From contig OZ026524.1 of NCBI GenBank assembly GCA_964019695.1, positions 19,895,509 through 19,959,508 on the forward strand: DNA of 64,000 bases, written 5' to 3'. This DNA is from Loripinus fragilis. Taxonomy: Eukaryota > Mollusca > Bivalvia > Lucinida > Lucinidae. The notes under the pieces are model-generated. The model saw nothing but the letters and a program-made list of their open reading frames with translations, ran no database searches and was not told the DNA's origin. Position numbers and translations under genes: made by a program. Positions 10,160-21,713 of the stretch are shown here, piece after piece (positions within the stretch are counted from its first letter, which is position 1; each line of letters begins with the position of its first letter).

Positions 10160-13100
10160 GTATGTGTTCAAGGGCTAACATATCTCAGACACAATCAAAC
10201 AGTGAATATCTTGAGTAGGATTGACATTAAATGCTGAGATTGAGTCTTGTATGAAAGGTATTATGGCATGTGTTCAAGGGTACATGACTAAGACACAATC
10301 AAACAGTGTAATTCTGTGTCTAGAGCAGTCTTGATAATTAACGCTGAGACTGTGCCATGTGTGGAGCATCTTAAGGTATGTGTTCAAGGGCTGTTCATAA
10401 CTTAGACATAAGAAACCTGTATATCGCGAGTGGGAATTACATTTGATGCAGAGATGTGTGTCATGTATTGAGCATCTTAAGGTATGTGTTCAAGGGCTGT
10501 TCATAACTTAGACATAAGAAAACTGTATATCGCGAGTAGGATTGACATTAGACCCTGAGATTATGCCATGTGTGGAGCATCTTAAGGTATGTGTTCAAGT
10601 GCTGTTCATAACTTAGACATAAGAAAACTGTATATCGCGAGTAGGATTGACATTAGACCCTGAGATTATGCCATGTATTGAGCATCTTAAGGTATGTGTC
10701 CAAAGGCTGTTCATAACTTAGATATAAGAAAACTGTATATCGCGAGTAGGATTGACATTAGACCCTGAGATTATGCCATGTGTGGAGCATCTTAAGGTAT
10801 GTGTTCAAGGGCTGTTCATAACTTAGACATAAGAAAACTGTATATCGCGAGTAGGATTGACATTAGACCCTGAGATTATGTCATGTGTGGAGCATCTTAA
10901 GGTATGTGTCCAAAGGCTGTTCATAACTTAGATATAAGAAAACTGTATGTCGCGAGTAGGAATGACATTAGACCCTGAGATTATGCCATGTGTGGAGCAT
11001 CTTAAGGTATGTGTCCAAGGGCTGTTCATAACTTAGACATAAGAAAACTGTATATCGCGAGTAGGATTGACATTAGACCCTGAGATTATGCCATGTGTGG
11101 AGCATCTTAAGGTATGTGTCCAAGGGCTGTTCATAACTTAGACATAAGAAAACTGTATATCGCGAGTAGGATTGACATTAGACCCTGAGATTATGCCATG
11201 TGTAGAGCATCTTAAGGTATGTGTCCAAAGGCTGTTCATAACTTAGACATAAGAAAACTGTATATCGCGAGTGGGAATTACATTTGATGCAGAGATGTGT
11301 GTCATGTATTGAGCATCTTAAGGTATGTGTTCAAGGGCTGTTCATAACTTAGACAGAAGGAAACTGTATATCGCGAGTAGGATTGACATTAGACGCTGAG
11401 ATTATGCCATGTGTGGAGCATCTTAAGGTATGTGTTCAAGTGCTGTTCATAACTTAGACATAAGAAAACTGTATGTCGCGAGTAGGATTGACATTAGACC
11501 CTTAGATTATGCCATGTATTGAGCATCTTAAGGTATGTGTTCAAGGGCTGTTCATAACTTAGACATAAGAAAACTGTATGTCGCGAGTAGGATTGACATA
11601 AGACGCTGAGATTATGCCATGTGTAGAGCATCTTAAGGTATGTGTCCAAAGGCTGTTCATAACTTAGACATAAGAAAACTGTATATCGCGAGTGGGAATT
11701 ACATTTGATGCAGAGATGTGTGTCATGTATTGAGCATCTTAAGGTATGTGTTCAAGGGCTGTTCATAACTTAGACAGAAGGAAACTGTATATCGCGAGTA
11801 GGATTGACATTAGACGCTGAGATTATGCCATGTGTGGAGCATCTTAAGGTATGTGTTCAAGTGCTGTTCATAACTTAGACATAAGAAAACTGTATGTCGC
11901 GAGTAGGATTGACATTAGACCCTGAGATTATGCCATGTGTAGAGCATCTTAAGGTATGTGTCCATAGGCTGTTCATAACTTAGACATAAGAAAACTGTAT
12001 ATCGCGGGTAGGATTGACATTAGACCCTGAGATTATGCCATGTGTGGAGCATCTTAAGGTATGTGTTCAAGGGCTGTTCATAACTTAGACATAAGAAAAC
12101 TGTATGTCGCGAGTAGGATTGACATTAGACGCTGAGATTATGCCATGTGTAGAGCATCTTAAGGTATGTGTCCAAAGGCTGTTCATAACTTAGACATAAG
12201 AAAACTGTATATCGCGAGTGGGAATTACATTTGATGCAGAGATGTGTGTCATGTATTGAGCATCTTAAGGTATGTGTTCAAGGGCTGTTCATAACTTAGA
12301 CATAAGAAAACTGTATGTCGCGAGTAGGATTGACATTAGACGCTGAGATTATGCCATGTGTAGAGCATCTTAAGGTATGTGTCCAAAGGCTGTTCATAAC
12401 TTAGACATAAGAAAACTGTATATCGCGAGTGGGAATTACATTTGATGCAGAGATGTGTGTCATGTATTGAGCATCTTAAGGTATGTGTTCAAGGGCTGTT
12501 CATAACTTAGACAGAAGGAAACTGTATATCGCGAGTAGGATTGACATTAGACGCTGAGATTATGCCATGTGTGGAGCATCTTAAGGTATGTGTTCAAGTG
12601 CTGTTCATAACTTAGACATAAGAAAACTGTATGTCGCGAGTAGGATTGACATTAGACACTGAGATTATGCCATGTGTAGAGCATCTTAAGGTATGTGTCC
12701 AAAGGCTGTTCATAACTAAGACATAAGAAAACTGTATATCGCGAGTGGGAATTACATTTGATGCAGAGATGTGTGTCATGTATTGAGCATCTTAAGGTAT
12801 GTGTTCAAGGGCTGTTCATAACTTAGACATAAGAAAACTGTATGTCGCGAGTAGGATTGACATTAGACGCTGAGATTATGCCATGTGTAGAGCATCTTAA
12901 GGTATGTGTCCAAAGGCTGTTCATAACTTAGACATAAGAAAACTGTATATCGCGAGTGGGAATTACATTTGATGCAGAGATGTGTGTCATGTATTGAGCA
13001 TCTTAAGGTATGTGTTCAAGGGCTGTTCATAACTTAGACAGAAGGAAACTGTATATTGCGAGTAGGATTGACATTAGACGCTGAGATTATGCCATGTGTG

Positions 13101-16100
13101 GAGCATCTTAAGGTATGTGTCCAAAGGCTGTTCATAACTTAGACATAAGAAAACTGTATATCGCGAGTGGGAATTACATTTGATGCAGAGATGTGTGTCA
13201 TGTATTGAGCATCTTAAGGTATGTGTTCAAGGGCTGTTCATAACTTAGACATAAGAAAACTGTATATCGAGAGTAGGATTGACATTAGACCCTGAGATTA
13301 TGCCATGTGTGGAGCATCTTAAGGTATGTGTTCAAGTGCTGTTCATAACTTAGACATAAGAAAACTGTATGTCGCGAGTAGGATTGACATTAGACGCTGA
13401 GATTATGCCATGTGTAGAGCATCTTAAGGTATGTGTCCAAAGGCTGTTCATAACTTAGACATAAGAAAACTGTATATCGCGAGTGGGAATTACATTTGAT
13501 GCAGAGATGTGTGTCATGTATTGAGCATCTTAAGGTATGTGTTCAAGGGCTGTTCATAACTTAGACAGAAGGAAACTGTATATCGCGAGTAGGATTAACA
13601 TTAGACACTGAGATTATGCCATGTGTGGAGCATCTTAAGGTATGTGTTCAAGTGCTGTTCATAACTTAGACATAAGAAAACTGTATGTCGCGAGTAGGAT
13701 TGACATTAGACCCTGAGATTATGCCATGTGTGGAGCATCTTAAGGTATGTGTTCAAGGGCTGTTCATAACTTAGACATAAGGAAACTGTATATCGCGAGT
13801 AGGATTGACATTAGACGCTGAGATAATGCCATGTGTAGAGCATCTTAAGGTATGTGTCCAAAGGCTGTTCATAACTTAGACATAAGAAAACTGTATATCG
13901 CGAGTGGGAATTACATTTGATGCAGAGATGTGTGTCATGTATTGAGCATCTTAAGGTATGTGTTCAAGGGCTGTTCATAACTTAGACATAAGAAAACTGT
14001 ATATCGAGAGTAGGATTGACATTAGACCCTGAGATTATGCCATGTGTGGAGCATCTTAAGGTATGTGTCCAAAGGCTGTTCATAACTTAGACATAAGAAA
14101 ACTGTATATCGCGAGTGGGAATTACATTTGATGCAGAGATGTGTGTCATGTATTGAGCATCTTAAGGTATGTGTTCAAGGGCTGTTCATAACTTAGACAG
14201 AAGGAAACTGTATATCGCGAGTAGGATTGACATTAGACGCTGAGATTATGCCATGTGTGGAGCATCTTAAGGTATGTGTTCAAGTGCTGTTCATAACTTA
14301 GACATAAGAAAACTGTATGTCGCGAGTAGGATTGACATTAGACCCTGAGATTATGTCATGTGTGGAGCATCTTAAGGTATGTGTCCAAAGGCTGTTCATA
14401 ACTTAGATATAAGAAAACTGTATGTCGCGAGTAGGAATGACATTAGACCCTGAGATTATGTCATGTGTGGAGCATCTTAAGGTATGTGTTCAAGTGCTGT
14501 TCATAACTTAGACATAAGAAAACTGCATGTCGCGAGTAGGAATGGCATTAGACCCTGAGATTATGCCATGTGTGGAGCATCTTAAGGTATGTGTTCAAGT
14601 GCTGTTCATAACTTAGACAAAAGGAAACTGTATGTCGCGAGTAGGATTGACATTAGACCCTGAGATCATGCCATGTGTGGAGCATCTTAAGGTATGTGTC
14701 CAAAGGCTGTTCATAACTTAGACATAAGAAAACTGTATGTCGCGAGTAGGATTGACATTAGACCTTGAGATTATGCCATGTGTGGAGCATCTTAAGGTAT
14801 GTGTTCAAGGGCTGTTCATAACTTAGACATAAGAAAACTGTATATCACGTGTAGGATTGACATTAGACCCTGAGATTATGCCATGTGTTCAGGATATTAA
14901 GGTATGGGTTCAGGTGCTGTTCATAACTTAGACATAAAAAAACTGTATATCGCGTGTAGGATTGACATTAGACGCTGAGATTATGCCATGTGTAGAGCAT
15001 CTTAAGGTATGTGTCCAAAGGCTGTTCATAACTTAGACATAAGAAAACTGTATATCGCGAGTGGGAATTACATTTGATGCAGAGATGTGTGTCATGTATT
15101 GAGCATCTTAAGGTATGTGTTCAAGGGCTGTTCATAACTTAGACATAAGAAAACTGTATGTCGCGAGTAGGATTGACATTAGACGCTGAGATTATGCCAT
15201 GTGTAGAGCATCTTAAGGTATGTGTCCAAAGGCTGTTCATAACTTAGACATAAGAAACCTGTATATCGCGAGTGGGAATTACATTTGATGCAGAGATGTG
15301 TGTCATGTATTGAGCATCTTAAGGTATGTGTTCAAGGGCTGTTCATAACTTAGACAGAAGGAAACTGTATATCGCGAGTAGGATTGACATTAGACACTGA
15401 GATTATGCCATGTGTGGAGCATCTTAAGGTATGTGTTCAAGTGCTGTTCATAACTTAGACATAAGAAAACTGTATGTCGCGAGTAGGATTGACATTAGAC
15501 CCTGAGATTATGTCATGTGTGGAGCATCTTAAGGTATGTGTCCAAAGGCTGTTCATAACTTAGATATAAGAAAACTGTATGTCGCGAGTAGGAATGACAT
15601 TAGACCCTGAGATTATGTCATGTGTGGAGCATCTTAAGGTATGTGTTCAAGTGCTGTTCATAACTTAGACATAAGAAAACTGCATGTCGCGAGTAGGAAT
15701 GGCATTAGACCCTGAGATTATGCCATGTGTGGAGCATCTTAAGGTATGTGTTCAAGTGCTGTTCATAACTCAGACAAAAGGAAACTGTATGTCGCGAGTA
15801 GGATTGACATTAGACCCTGAGATCATGCCATGTGTGGAGCATCTTAAGGTATGTGTCCAAAGGCTGTTCATAACTTAGACATAAGAAAACTGTATGTCGC
15901 GAGTAGGATTGACATTAGACCTTGAGATTATGCCATGTGTGGAGCATCTTAAGGTATGTGTTCAAGGGCTGTTCATAACTTAGACATAAGAAAACTGTAT
16001 ATCACGTGTAGGATTGACATTAGACCCTGAGATTATGCCATGTGTTCAGGATATTAAGGTATGGGTTCAGGTGCTGTTCATAACTTAGACATAAGAAAAC

Positions 16101-17886
16101 TGTATATCGCGTGTAGGATTGACATTAGACGCTGAGATTATGCCATGTGTAGAGCATCTTAAGGTATGTGTCCAAAGGCTGTTCATAACTTAGACATAAG
16201 AAAACTGTATATCGCGAGTGGGAATTACATTTGATGCAGAGATGTGTGTCATGTATTGAGCATCTTAAGGTATGTGTTCAAGGGCTGTTCATAACTTAGA
16301 CATAAGAAAACTGTATGTCGCGAGTAGGATTGACATTAGACGCTGAGATTATGCCATGTGTAGAGCATCTTAAGGTATGTGTCCAAAGGCTGTTCATAAC
16401 TTAGACATAAGAAACCTGTATATCGCGAGTGGGAATTACATTTGATGCAGAGATGTGTGTCATGTATTGAGCATCTTAAGGTATGTGTTCAAGGGCTGTT
16501 CATAACTTAGACAGAAGGAAACTGTATATCGCGAGTAGGATTGACATTAGACACTGAGATTATGCCATGTGTGGAGCATCTTAAGGTATGTGTTCAAGTG
16601 CTGTTCATAACTTAGACATAAGAAAACTGTATGTCGCGAGTAGGATTGACATTAGACCCTGAGATTATGTCATGTGTGGAGCATCTTAAGGTATGTGTCC
16701 AAAGGCTGTTCATAACTTAGATATAAGAAAACTGTATGTCGCGAGTAGGAATGACATTAGACCCTGAGATTATGTCATGTGTGGAGCATCTTAAGGTATG
16801 TGTTCAAGTGCTGTTCATAACTTAGACATAAGAAAACTGCATGTCGCGAGTAGGAATGGCATTAGACCCTGAGATTATGCCATGTGTGGAGCATCTTAAG
16901 GTATGTGTTCAAGTGCTGTTCATAACTCAGACAAAAGGAAACTGTATGTCGCGAGTAGGATTGACATTAGACCCTGAGATCATGCCATGTGTGGAGCATC
17001 TTAAGGTATGTGTCCAAAGGCTGTTCATAACTTAGACATAAGAAAACTGTATGTCGCGAGTAGGATTGACATTAGACCTTGAGATTATGCCATGTGTGGA
17101 GCATCTTAAGGTATGTGTTCAAGGGCTGTTCATAACTTAGACATAAGAAAACTGTATATCACGTGTAGGATTGACATTAGACCCTGAGATTATGCCATGT
17201 GTTCAGGATATTAAGGTATGGGTTCAGGTGCTGTTCATAACTTAGACATAAGAAAACTGTATGTCGCGAGTAGGATTGACATTAGACCCTGAGATCATGC
17301 CATGTGTGGAGCATCTTAAGGTATGTGTTCAAAGGCTGTTCATAACTTAGACATAAGAAAACTGTATGTCGTGAGTAGGATTGACATTAGACGCTGAGAT
17401 TATGCCATGTGTGGAGCATCTTAAGGTATGTGTCCAAAGGCTATTCATAACTTAGACATAAGAAAACTGTATATCGCGAGTAGGATTGACATTAGACGCT
17501 GAGATATTTTGCCATGGGTGGAGCATCTTAAAGTATGTGTCCAAAGGCTGTTCATAACTTAGACATAAGAAAACTGTATAGCGCAAGTAGGATTGCCATT
17601 AGACCCTGAGATTATGCCATGTGTGGAGCATCTTAAGGTATGTGTTCAAGTGCTGTTCATAACTTAGACAGAAGGAAACTGTATATCGCAAGTAGGATTG
17701 ACATTAGACCCTGAGATTATGCCATGTTCGGAGCATCTTAAGTTATGTGTTCAAATGCTGTTCATAACTTAGACATACGAAAACTGTATTTTATGAGTAG
17801 GATTGACATTAGACCCTGAGATTATGCCATGTGTGGAGCATCTTAAGGTATGTGTTTAAGTGCTGTTCATAACTTAGACATATAAA
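10160..17886 (+). repeat. Exon-5-derived 105-bp satellite, block 1
   Basis: About 71 tandem units of 105 bases. Each unit holds ~77 bases homologous to the 3' end of exon 5, the donor AAG|GTATGTGT, and ~28 bases homologous to the intron start (TTCATAACTTAGACATAAG). The first two or three units (10160-10420) are strongly diverged; the interior is highly uniform. A 106-base variant containing ATTTGATGCAGAG is interspersed about every 2-4 units only in this block. A 1157-base higher-order repeat occupies 14060-17257. Two stops (TAG, TAA) in most units close the exon-like frame. Confidence 0.97.
14060..17257 (+). repeat. 1157-bp higher-order repeat, ~2.8 copies
   Basis: Eleven units (nine of 105 and two of 106 bases) repeat as a block at 14060, 15217 and 16374. 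Markers that recur with 1157-base spacing: AGTAGGAATGGCATTAG at about 14535, 15692 and 16849, and the variant TGTTCAGGATATTAAGG at about 14885, 16042 and 17199. Copies are nearly identical; one seen difference is CTTAG versus CTCAG at 14611 / 15768 / 16925. This implies recent unequal exchange or replication slippage. Confidence 0.9.
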
Positions 17887-19012
17887 AAGTAAGCAAGGGT
17901 GCAAAGATCAGGAATCGATACGATCAAGTACCACACCTGACCCAGGATACCAATGGGAAAGTGGCAAACTCACAGAAGACACCACAAACGAGAGCCAAGA
18001 GGTCAGCCCTTTCCCAGGAGGTGACCACAAAGCACATATTAACAGACGCGCACAAAACATAGCAAACACAAGACAGAACAAAAACATAAAAGATCCACAA
18101 AAGAAGTACCGCCTTGGAACGGTCAGTAAAATATTTTACTGGAGGGCTTAAACGGGTTTAACGGCGCCAACCTCACCCTTAATTCAGATGTGGATCAAGA
18201 CACATAGATATTTGGTTTGCATGAAAGACCCCTAACTTATCAATGCATCATCTCCTAAAACATATAAATCAAGATATAACAAGGAGATAAAGCAAGGATA
18301 AGGACTCAACAGTAAATTAAACTGAATACCGGAGCAAAAGAAATCCAACAGGTAAACCCCGGTGGGCCCGACAAACAGCCAAAGCGTCAGGCCCCTACCA
18401 TCTCATCAATAGATAAGTCTTTAAGTCGGAACCATCATAGAGTCTGAAGTCCGACCCACCGGCATGCAATTAAAGAGGAAAGCAAAGTTGCCAACCGTGA
18501 TTGGGTTGACTACCAAGCATGCAGTCTGTTGCAATACATTAATGTTATAGCCAATCTTTTTATAATGGGAAATTATTTTAATGAACTGCGCTGAAAAATT
18601 ATTAGAGCCAATAATCTTCTTCAACTTATACACAAAGTCACCATAGAAATCAGGTTCCGAAAGTCCTTGGCCAGGAGAGATTTAAGTCCAACTTGGAATT
18701 TAGAAATCAAATCATAGTATCGTCTATAAAATTTTGAACATTTTTGCAAAGTTTATGATACCGATAGCGTTGTTTAAGAAGTTTCTGAGTTAACAATTTA
18801 TTGCGAGTGTTGAAGTCAGCAACATAGCTAGATGCTCTAGCAAATCGAATGAGTTGAGAGATATAGACTCCATAGGATGTAGAACGAGGAACATCACCAT
18901 CTAAAAATGGGAAATTGACAATTTCAAAATCAAAGTCGTCACGTTTATCATAAATTTTGGTAGAAACAATATCATTAGAAATTGACAAATGCTAGTCTAA
19001 AAATGCGGCTAT
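17887..19012 (-). mobile_element. 5'-truncated retroelement inside the satellite, copy 1
   Basis: Minus-strand element: 3' end (GCACCCTTGCTTACTT in its own sense) at 17887, a ~520-base 3' UTR, then the C-terminal part of a reverse-transcriptase ORF up to 19012, where the satellite resumes. The same truncation point and flanking units recur at 20586-21713, so this was one insertion later copied with the array. Confidence 0.85.
18421..18988 (-). pseudogene. Reverse transcriptase C-terminal fragment, frameshifted
   Basis: Two frames (18421-18633 and 18707-18988) cover the same protein that is intact at 21120-21695. Readable parts include IYDKRDDFDFEIVNFPF, SYGVYISQLIRFARASS and NPITVGNFAFLFNC, a C-terminal region I associate with widespread invertebrate non-LTR-like reverse-transcriptase ORFs. 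It is broken by a frameshift near 18640-18735 and lacks all catalytic RT motifs. Confidence 0.75.
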
Positions 19013-20585
19013 GGTATGTCCCAAGTAGGATTGACATTCGACCCTGAGATTATGCCATGTGTGGAGCATCTAAAGGTATGTGTCCAAAGGCTGTTCATTA
19101 CTTAGACAGAAGGAAACTGTATGTCACAAGTAGGATTGACATTAGACGCTGAGATTATGCCATGTGTGGAGCATCTTAAGGTATGTGTCGAAAGGCTGTT
19201 CATAACTTAGACATAAGAAAACTGTATGTCGCGAGTAGGATTGACATTAGACCCTGAGATTATGCCAAGTGTGGAGCATCTTAAGGTATGTGTCCGAAGG
19301 CAGTTCATAACTTAGACATAAGAAAACTGTATGTCGCGAGTAGGATTGACATTAGACCCTGAGATTATGCCATGTGTGGAGCATCTTAAGGTATGTGTCC
19401 AAAGGCAGTTCATAACTTTGACATAAGAAAACTGTATGTCGCGAGTAGGATTGACATTAGACCCTGAGATTATGCCAAGTGTGGAGCATCTTAAGGTATG
19501 TGTCCAAAGGCAGTTCATAACTTAGACATAAGAAAACTGTATGTCGCGAGTAGGATTGACATTAGACCCTGAGATTATGCCATGTGTGGAGCATCTTAAG
19601 GTATGTGTCCAAAGGCAGTTCATAACTTTGACATAAGAAAACTGTACGTCGCGAGTAGGATTGACATTAGACGCTGAGATTATGCCATGTGTGGAGCATC
19701 TTAAGGTATGTGTCCAAAGGCAGTTCATAACTTAGACATAAGAAAACTGTATGTTGCGTGTAGGATTGACATTAGACCCTGAGATTATGCCATGTGTGGA
19801 GCATCTTAAGGTATGTGTTCAAGTGATGTTCATAACTTAGACATAAGAAAACTGTATGTCCTCAGTAGGATTGACATTAGACGCTGAGATTATGCCATGT
19901 GTGGAGCATCTTAAGGTATGTGCTCAAGTGCTGTTCATAACTTAGACAGAAGGAAACTGTATATGGCGAGTAGGATTGACATTAGACGCTGAGATTATGC
20001 CATGTGTGGAGCATCTTAAGGTATGTGTCGAAAAGCTGTATATAACTTTGACATAAGAAAACTGTACGTCGCGAGTAGGATTGACATTAGACGCTGAGAT
20101 TATGCCATGTGTGGAGAATCTTAAGGTATGTGTCCAAAGGCTGTTCATAACTTAGACATAAGAAAACTGTATGTCGCGAGTAGGATTGACATTAGACCCT
20201 GAGATTATGCCATGTGTGGAGCATCTTAAGGTATGTGTTCAAGTGCTGTTCATAACTTAGACAGAAGGAAACTGTATATCGCGAGTAGGATTGACATTAG
20301 ACCCTGAGATTATGCCATGTGTGGAGCATCTTTAGGTATGTGTTAAAGGGCTGTTCATAACTTAGACATAAGAAAACTGTATGTCACGAGTAGGATTGAC
20401 ATTAGACGCTGAGATTATGCCATGTGTGTAGCATCTTAAGGTATGTGTTCAAGTGCTGTTCATAACTTAGACATAAGAAAACTGTATGTTGTGAGTAGGA
20501 TTGACATTAGACCCTGAAATTATGCCATGTGTGGAGCATCTTAAGGTATGTGTTCAAGTGTTGTTCATAACTTAGACATATAAAA
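19013..20585 (+). repeat. Exon-5-derived 105-bp satellite, block 2
   Basis: About 15 units between the two retroelement copies. Many units have CCAAAGGCAGTTCATAAC in place of CTGTTCATAAC and none has the 106-base variant. Frames on the minus strand stay open over two units by chance of the repeat composition. The unit order just after the retroelement resembles that of block 3, consistent with segmental duplication. Confidence 0.95.
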
Positions 20586-21713
20586 AGGAAGCAAGGGTGC
20601 AAAGATTGGGAATTTATACAATTAAGTACCACACCTGACCCAGGATACCAATGGGAAAGTGACAAACTCACAGTAGACACCACAAATGAGAGCCAAGAGG
20701 TCAGCCCTTTCCCAGCAGGTGACCACAAAGCACATATAAACAGACGCGCACAAAACATAGCAAACACAAGACAGAACAAAAACATAAAAGATCCACAAAA
20801 GAAGTACCGCCTTGGAATGGTCAGTAAAATATTTTTACTGGAGGGCTTAAACCGGATTAACGATGCCAACCTCACCCTTAATTCAGATGTGGATCAAGAC
20901 ACATAGATATTTGGTTTGCATGAAAGACCCCTAACTTATCAATGCATCATCTCCTAAAACATATAAATCAAGATATAACAAGGAGATAAAGCAAGGATAA
21001 GGACTCAACAGTAAATTAAACTGAATACCGGAGCAAAAGAAATCCAACAGGTAAACCCCGGTGGGCCCGACAAACAGCCAAAGCAACGGGCCCCTACTAT
21101 CTCATCAATAGATAAGTCTTTAAGTCGGAACCATCATAGAGTCTGAAGTCCGACCCACCGGCATGCAATTAAAGAGGAAAGCAAAGTTGCCAACCGTGAT
21201 TGGGTTGACTACCAAGCATGCAGTCTTATGCAATACATTAATGTTATAGCCAATCTTTTTATAATGGGAAATTATTTTAATGAACTGCGCTGAAAAATTA
21301 TTAGAGCCAACAATCTTCTTCAACTTATACACCAAGTCACCATAGAAATCAGGTTTGGAAAGTCCTTGGCGCAAGAGAGATTTAAGTCCAACTTGGAATT
21401 TAGAAATCAAATCATAGTATCGTCTATAAAATTTAGAAAATGTTTTGCGAAGTTTATGATACCGATAGCCTTGTTTAAGAAGTTTCTGAGTAAACAATTT
21501 ATTGCGAGTGTTGAAGTCAGCAACATAGCTAGATGCTCTAGCAAATCGAATGAGTTGAGAGATATAGACTCCATAGGATGTAGAACGAGGAACATCACAA
21601 TCTAAAAATGGGAAATTGACAATTTCAAAATCAAAGTCGTCACGTTTATCATAAATTTTGGTAAAATCAATATCATTAGAAATTGACAAATGCAAGTCTA
21701 AAAATGCGGCTTC
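20586..21713 (-). mobile_element. 5'-truncated retroelement inside the satellite, copy 2
   Basis: Same structure, orientation, truncation point and satellite junctions as the copy at 17887-19012, about 2.7 kb away. The 3' UTR includes GGTTTACCTGTTGGATTTC (own sense) shared with all other copies in the window. Confidence 0.88.
21120..21695 (-). pseudogene. Reverse transcriptase C-terminal fragment, open frame
   Basis: 191 codons, uninterrupted, ending MMVPT and stop at 21120. Sequence features: IDFTKIYDKRDDFDFEIV, FARASSYVADFNTRN, KLRKTFSKFYRRYYDL, FYGDLVYKLKKIVGSNN, TACLVVNPITVG. This corresponds to the part after the RT palm/thumb in an abundant mollusc/cnidarian retroelement family. The N-terminal RT domain with its YxDD motif is missing because of 5' truncation, so it cannot be functional by itself. 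Confidence 0.78.

Noticed and set aside
19312..20148. Repeated minus-strand 68-codon frames (MNCLWTHTLRCSTHGI...) in the satellite
   Set aside because: They recur only because two satellite units lack stops in that frame; they are antisense to the exon-derived sequence and show no coding signal.
21366..21605. Plus-strand frame of 79 codons
   Set aside because: Antisense shadow of the reverse-transcriptase fragment.
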